Positions 61,414 through 64,000 of a stretch of DNA of 64,000 nt are shown here, piece by piece. The notes beneath the pieces are model-generated. The model was not told the origin of the DNA. It saw nothing but the letters and a program-made list of their open reading frames with translations, and searched no databases. A program made the translations under genes and the position numbers. The stretch covers positions 1,240,001-1,304,000 of the forward strand of contig NZ_JAJMLW010000001.1 in assembly GCF_022669055.1 (NCBI RefSeq). Reading direction: 5' to 3'. The stretch comes from Adlercreutzia faecimuris. Its GTDB lineage: Bacteria > Actinomycetota > Coriobacteriia > Coriobacteriales > Eggerthellaceae. How positions within the stretch are numbered: the stretch's first letter is position 1; each line of letters begins with the position of its first letter.

Positions 61414-63114
61414 TTGAGCATCGTCACCCCATCTGGATTCCGCGACGTGCTCGCGGAGGAGGCCGCGGCGCGCGAGGCCATCACCCGCGCGGTGCAGGAC
61501 CTCTTCGCGTCGCGCGGCTACGTGCCCGTCGAGACGCCGACCCTGGAGGTCATGGGCGTGCTCGAAGCGGGCGGCCGCGTCCCCGCCACGCCCTTCAAGT
61601 TCTTCGACTCCCGCGGCGACCTCCTGGCCATGCGCCCCGACGTCACCCTCCAGGTGGCCCGCATGGGCGCCACGCGCCTGGCTGCCGAGCCGGGGCCGCT
61701 GCGCCTGCGCTACACCCAGCGCGTCTTCCGCGAGGCCGACTCCGACGCCCGCGAGGGAGCGCGCGAGCTCACCCAGATGGGCGTCGAGTGCCTGGGGGAG
61801 GAGGGGCCGGCGGCCGACGCCGAGATCATCGGCTTGTTCTCCGAGGCGCTCGCCACCGCCGGCGTCGAGGAGTTCTCGCTGGCCGTGGCCACGGTGGCGC
61901 CGCTGCGGGCCCTGCTCGACCGCTCGGGCGCGCCCGAGGCGTGGAAGGCGGCCGTGCTCGACGCGTACCACGCCTCCAACTTCGTGGAGCTCGACCGGCT
62001 GACCGACGTGGCCGACCCGGCGCTGGCCGGCCTGGCCGCGGGCACGGCGCCGGCCTACGCCGCGGCCATCCGAGCGCTGCCGCGCATCCGCGGCGGCCGC
62101 GACGCCATCGAGGCGGCGCGTGCCCTCACCGCGCCGCTCGGCTGCGCCGGGGGCCTCGACGACTTCGAGCGCACCTACGAGCTGCTCGCCGCCGCCGGTG
62201 ACGGCGCGCGTCGCGTGCTCGTGGACTTCTCGGCCATGAGCTCGTTCGACTACTACACCGGCATCGTGTTCGCCGCCTACTCGCCGCGCCTGGGCACCCC
62301 GCTCGGCTCGGGCGGCCGCTACGACCGCCTGGCCGCCGCCTTCGGGGCCGACCGCCCCGCCGCCGGCTTCGCCTTCTACCTGGAGCAGGCCATGGCGGCC
62401 GCCGCCGACGGCGACGCGCCCGCCGCGCGCCCGCTGCGCGTCGCCGTGCCCAAGGGGGCGCTCAACGCCGACGCCATCGACGCGCTCGCCGCCGCGGGCC
62501 TCGATGTGACGGGCCTGGCCGACCCGGGCCGCGCGCTCGTGGTGTCCAACCCCGGCGTCGACTACATCATCGTGCGGCCCTCCGACGCGCCGGCCTTCGT
62601 GGCCCTGGGCGCGGCGGACTGCGGCATCTGCGGGAAGGACTCGCTTCTGGAGGCGGCCCCCGACGTGGTGGAGCTGGCCGACCTCCGGTTCGGCGCGTGC
62701 CGCTTCGTCGTGGCCGAGCCCGTCGGCGCGGCCGAGGCGGTGGCCGAGCGCTACCGGCGCCTCGGGTCCATCCGCGTGGCCACCAAGTACCCGCGCATCA
62801 CCCGCGCCCACTACGCGCGCACCGGCGTCCAGGTGGAGATCGTCTACCTCCACGGCAACATCGAGCTGGCGCCGCTCACGGGCCTGGCCGAGCGCATCGT
62901 CGATATCACGGCCACCGGCACCACCCTGCGCGAGAACAGCCTGGAGGTGGTGGAGGAGGTGCTCGGGTCCACGGCGCGCTTTTTCGCCAACCCCTGCGCC
63001 TTCCGCACCGACGACCGCATCACGGCGCTGGCCCAGGCGCTCGCCGACCACGCCGCCACCGCCGACTACGCCCCCATACCCGGCTCGTCCCAGCCTGGCG
63101 GCCCCGCCAGCTGA
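61414..63114 (+). CDS. HisZ-HisG fusion, ATP phosphoribosyltransferase
   Basis: First step of histidine synthesis: ATP + PRPP to phosphoribosyl-ATP. 566 aa. Residues 1-330 are HisZ, a HisRS-like regulator (TPSGFRDVLAEEAAAREAI, MRPDVTLQVAR, FDYYTGIVFAAY). Residues about 341-566 are short-form HisG (LRVAVPKGALNADAIDALAA; DCGICGKDSLLE; VATKYPRITRAHY) with the PRPP site ERIVDITATGTTLREN. HisZ and short HisG are normally separate subunits. TTG 61414 follows GAGGAGAGGAAGG; the ATG at 61279 has no ribosome site. Confidence 0.92.
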   Translation: MSIVTPSGFRDVLAEEAAAREAITRAVQDLFASRGYVPVETPTLEVMGVLEAGGRVPATPFKFFDSRGDLLAMRPDVTLQVARMGATRLAAEPGPLRLRYTQRVFREADSDAREGARELTQMGVECLGEEGPAADAEIIGLFSEALATAGVEEFSLAVATVAPLRALLDRSGAPEAWKAAVLDAYHASNFVELDRLTDVADPALAGLAAGTAPAYAAAIRALPRIRGGRDAIEAARALTAPLGCAGGLDDFERTYELLAAAGDGARRVLVDFSAMSSFDYYTGIVFAAYSPRLGTPLGSGGRYDRLAAAFGADRPAAGFAFYLEQAMAAAADGDAPAARPLRVAVPKGALNADAIDALAAAGLDVTGLADPGRALVVSNPGVDYIIVRPSDAPAFVALGAADCGICGKDSLLEAAPDVVELADLRFGACRFVVAEPVGAAEAVAERYRRLGSIRVATKYPRITRAHYARTGVQVEIVYLHGNIELAPLTGLAERIVDITATGTTLRENSLEVVEEVLGSTARFFANPCAFRTDDRITALAQALADHAATADYAPIPGSSQPGGPAS

Positions 63115-63209
63115 GGTACCCGGAGCCCTGCTCCCGCCCCGTCCGGGCCCGCGCCCACCGCGCGCCCGCACACCCCGCCCGCCGACACCCCAACGAAGGA
63201 GAGAACCCC

Positions 63210-64000
63210 ATGCGTCGCGTCATCCTAAGCAGTGAAGAGGCCCTCACCCGCGCCGACCTCAACCGCACCGGCGCCTTCAACGCCCAGGCCCTCGAGGCCG
63301 CCACGGCCATCGTCGAGGACGTGCGCCAGCGCGGCGACGCGGCCCTGCGCGAGCTGACCGCGCGCTTCGACGGCGTGGAGGTGACCGACTTCCGCGTGCC
63401 CCAGTCCGCCATCGACGAGGCGGAGCAGCGGGTCGACCCGGAGGTGCTGGCCGCCCTGCGCCAGGCCGCCGCGCAGATCCGCGAGTTCCACGAGCGCCAG
63501 GTGCAGCAGAGCTGGTTCTTCGCCCGCGAGGACGGCGCCATCGTCGGCGCGAAGGTGACCCCGCTCGAGTCCGTGGGCGTCTACGCGCCGGGCGGGCGGG
63601 CCCTCTACCCCTCGTCGCTGCTGATGAACGCCCTGCCGGCCCAGGTGGCCGGCGTCGAGCGCATCGTCTGCGTCACGCCCCCGGCCGCCGACGGCACGCT
63701 CGACGCCGCGATGCTGGCCGCCTGCAAGATCGCCGGCGTCACCGAGGTCTACACCGTGGGCGGCGCCCAGGCGGTGGCGGCGCTCGCCTACGGCACCGAG
63801 ACCATCGCGCCGGTCGACAAGGTCACCGGCCCGGGCAACGCCTTCGTGGCGGCTGCCAAGAAGATCGTGTCGGGTGATGTGGGCATCGACATGATCGCCG
63901 GCCCGTCGGAGGTGTGCGTCGTGGCCGACGAGACGGCCGACCCGGCGCTCGTGGCCATCGACCTCATGGCCCAGGCCGAGCACGACCCGCTGGCCGCCTG
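63210..64000 (+). CDS. hisD: Histidinol dehydrogenase, partial
   Basis: Last step of histidine synthesis, histidinol to histidine with two NAD+. The 263 codons visible cover the N-terminal domain and most of the NAD fold ([63 protein letters not shown]) and end just after the zinc-site region [16 protein letters not shown]...AEHD. ATG 63210 follows GAAGGAGAGAACCCC. It continues beyond the window; 95 bases separate it from hisZ-hisG. Confidence 0.95.
   Translation, partial: MRRVILSSEEALTRADLNRTGAFNAQALEAATAIVEDVRQRGDAALRELTARFDGVEVTDFRVPQSAIDEAEQRVDPEVLAALRQAAAQIREFHERQVQQSWFFAREDGAIVGAKVTPLESVGVYAPGGRALYPSSLLMNALPAQVAGVERIVCVTPPAADGTLDAAMLAACKIAGVTEVYTVGGAQAVAALAYGTETIAPVDKVTGPGNAFVAAAKKIVSGDVGIDMIAGPSEVCVVADETADPALVAIDLMAQAEHDPLAA

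Overview
The window is one contiguous stretch of very GC-rich (about 70%) bacterial chromosome with dense, short-spaced, mostly plus-strand operons. The gene set suggests a strictly anaerobic, respiring actinobacterium of the Coriobacteriia, most likely Eggerthellaceae. The supporting traits are duplicated molybdopterin (MoCo) oxidoreductases with 4Fe-4S partners, a Tat-exported MoCo/FeS/NrfD operon, several secondary transporters and lar genes. The placement is inferred from gene content; no 16S rRNA or tRNA gene is visible.

Layout. (1) 1-2.4 kb, minus strand: a riboflavin ECF uptake operon (fused double ATPase, RibU) under an FMN riboswitch. (2) 2.5-5.8 kb: two tandem AGCS sodium:amino-acid symporters, the second behind a long structured leader. 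(3) 5.8-6.1 kb: a 37-residue hydrophobic peptide with an opposing promoter, resembling a type I toxin-antitoxin. (4) 6.1-9.2 kb: two flavoproteins. (5) 9.3-18.9 kb: a PucR-like regulator, two zinc-ribbon mini-proteins, then MoCo enzyme + ferredoxin, an aromatic-acid MFS transporter, a near-identical second MoCo enzyme + ferredoxin, and a third zinc ribbon. The enzymes resemble the catechol dehydroxylase / pyrogallol transhydroxylase group. (6) 18.9-27.7 kb: MFS transporters, an MGMT-family protein, cobalamin adenosyltransferase, Sua5, a hydrolase, RpiB, GlyA, Upp and dCMP deaminase. (7) 28-35 kb: a complete F-type ATP synthase operon. (8) 35.3-42.7 kb: DnaE, TruA, an orphan NrfD-like protein, a YtrA-type GntR regulator and an SPFH protein. 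(9) 43-47.4 kb: the Tat-exported respiratory MoCo reductase operon. (10) 47.7-57.7 kb: an NSS transporter, YchF, a Fic protein, a LarE-like protein, a lipoprotein serpin, GatCAB and a small membrane protein. (11) 57.8-60.9 kb: a MerR regulator, LarB and LarC1 (nickel-pincer cofactor synthesis), with a pair of parS sites between larB and larC. (12) 61-64 kb: an alternating palindromic repeat array, then a histidine operon opening with a HisZ-HisG fusion and hisD, which is cut by the window end.

How it fits together. ATP synthase, two kinds of MoCo enzyme and sodium-coupled transporters describe anaerobic respiration on small organic acceptors with amino-acid uptake. The most unusual items are the duplicated MoCo/ferredoxin locus bracketed by zinc ribbons, the MerR-lar module with matching 19-bp-spacer promoters, the parS pair, the alternating repeat array, the candidate type I toxin-antitoxin and the secreted serpin.
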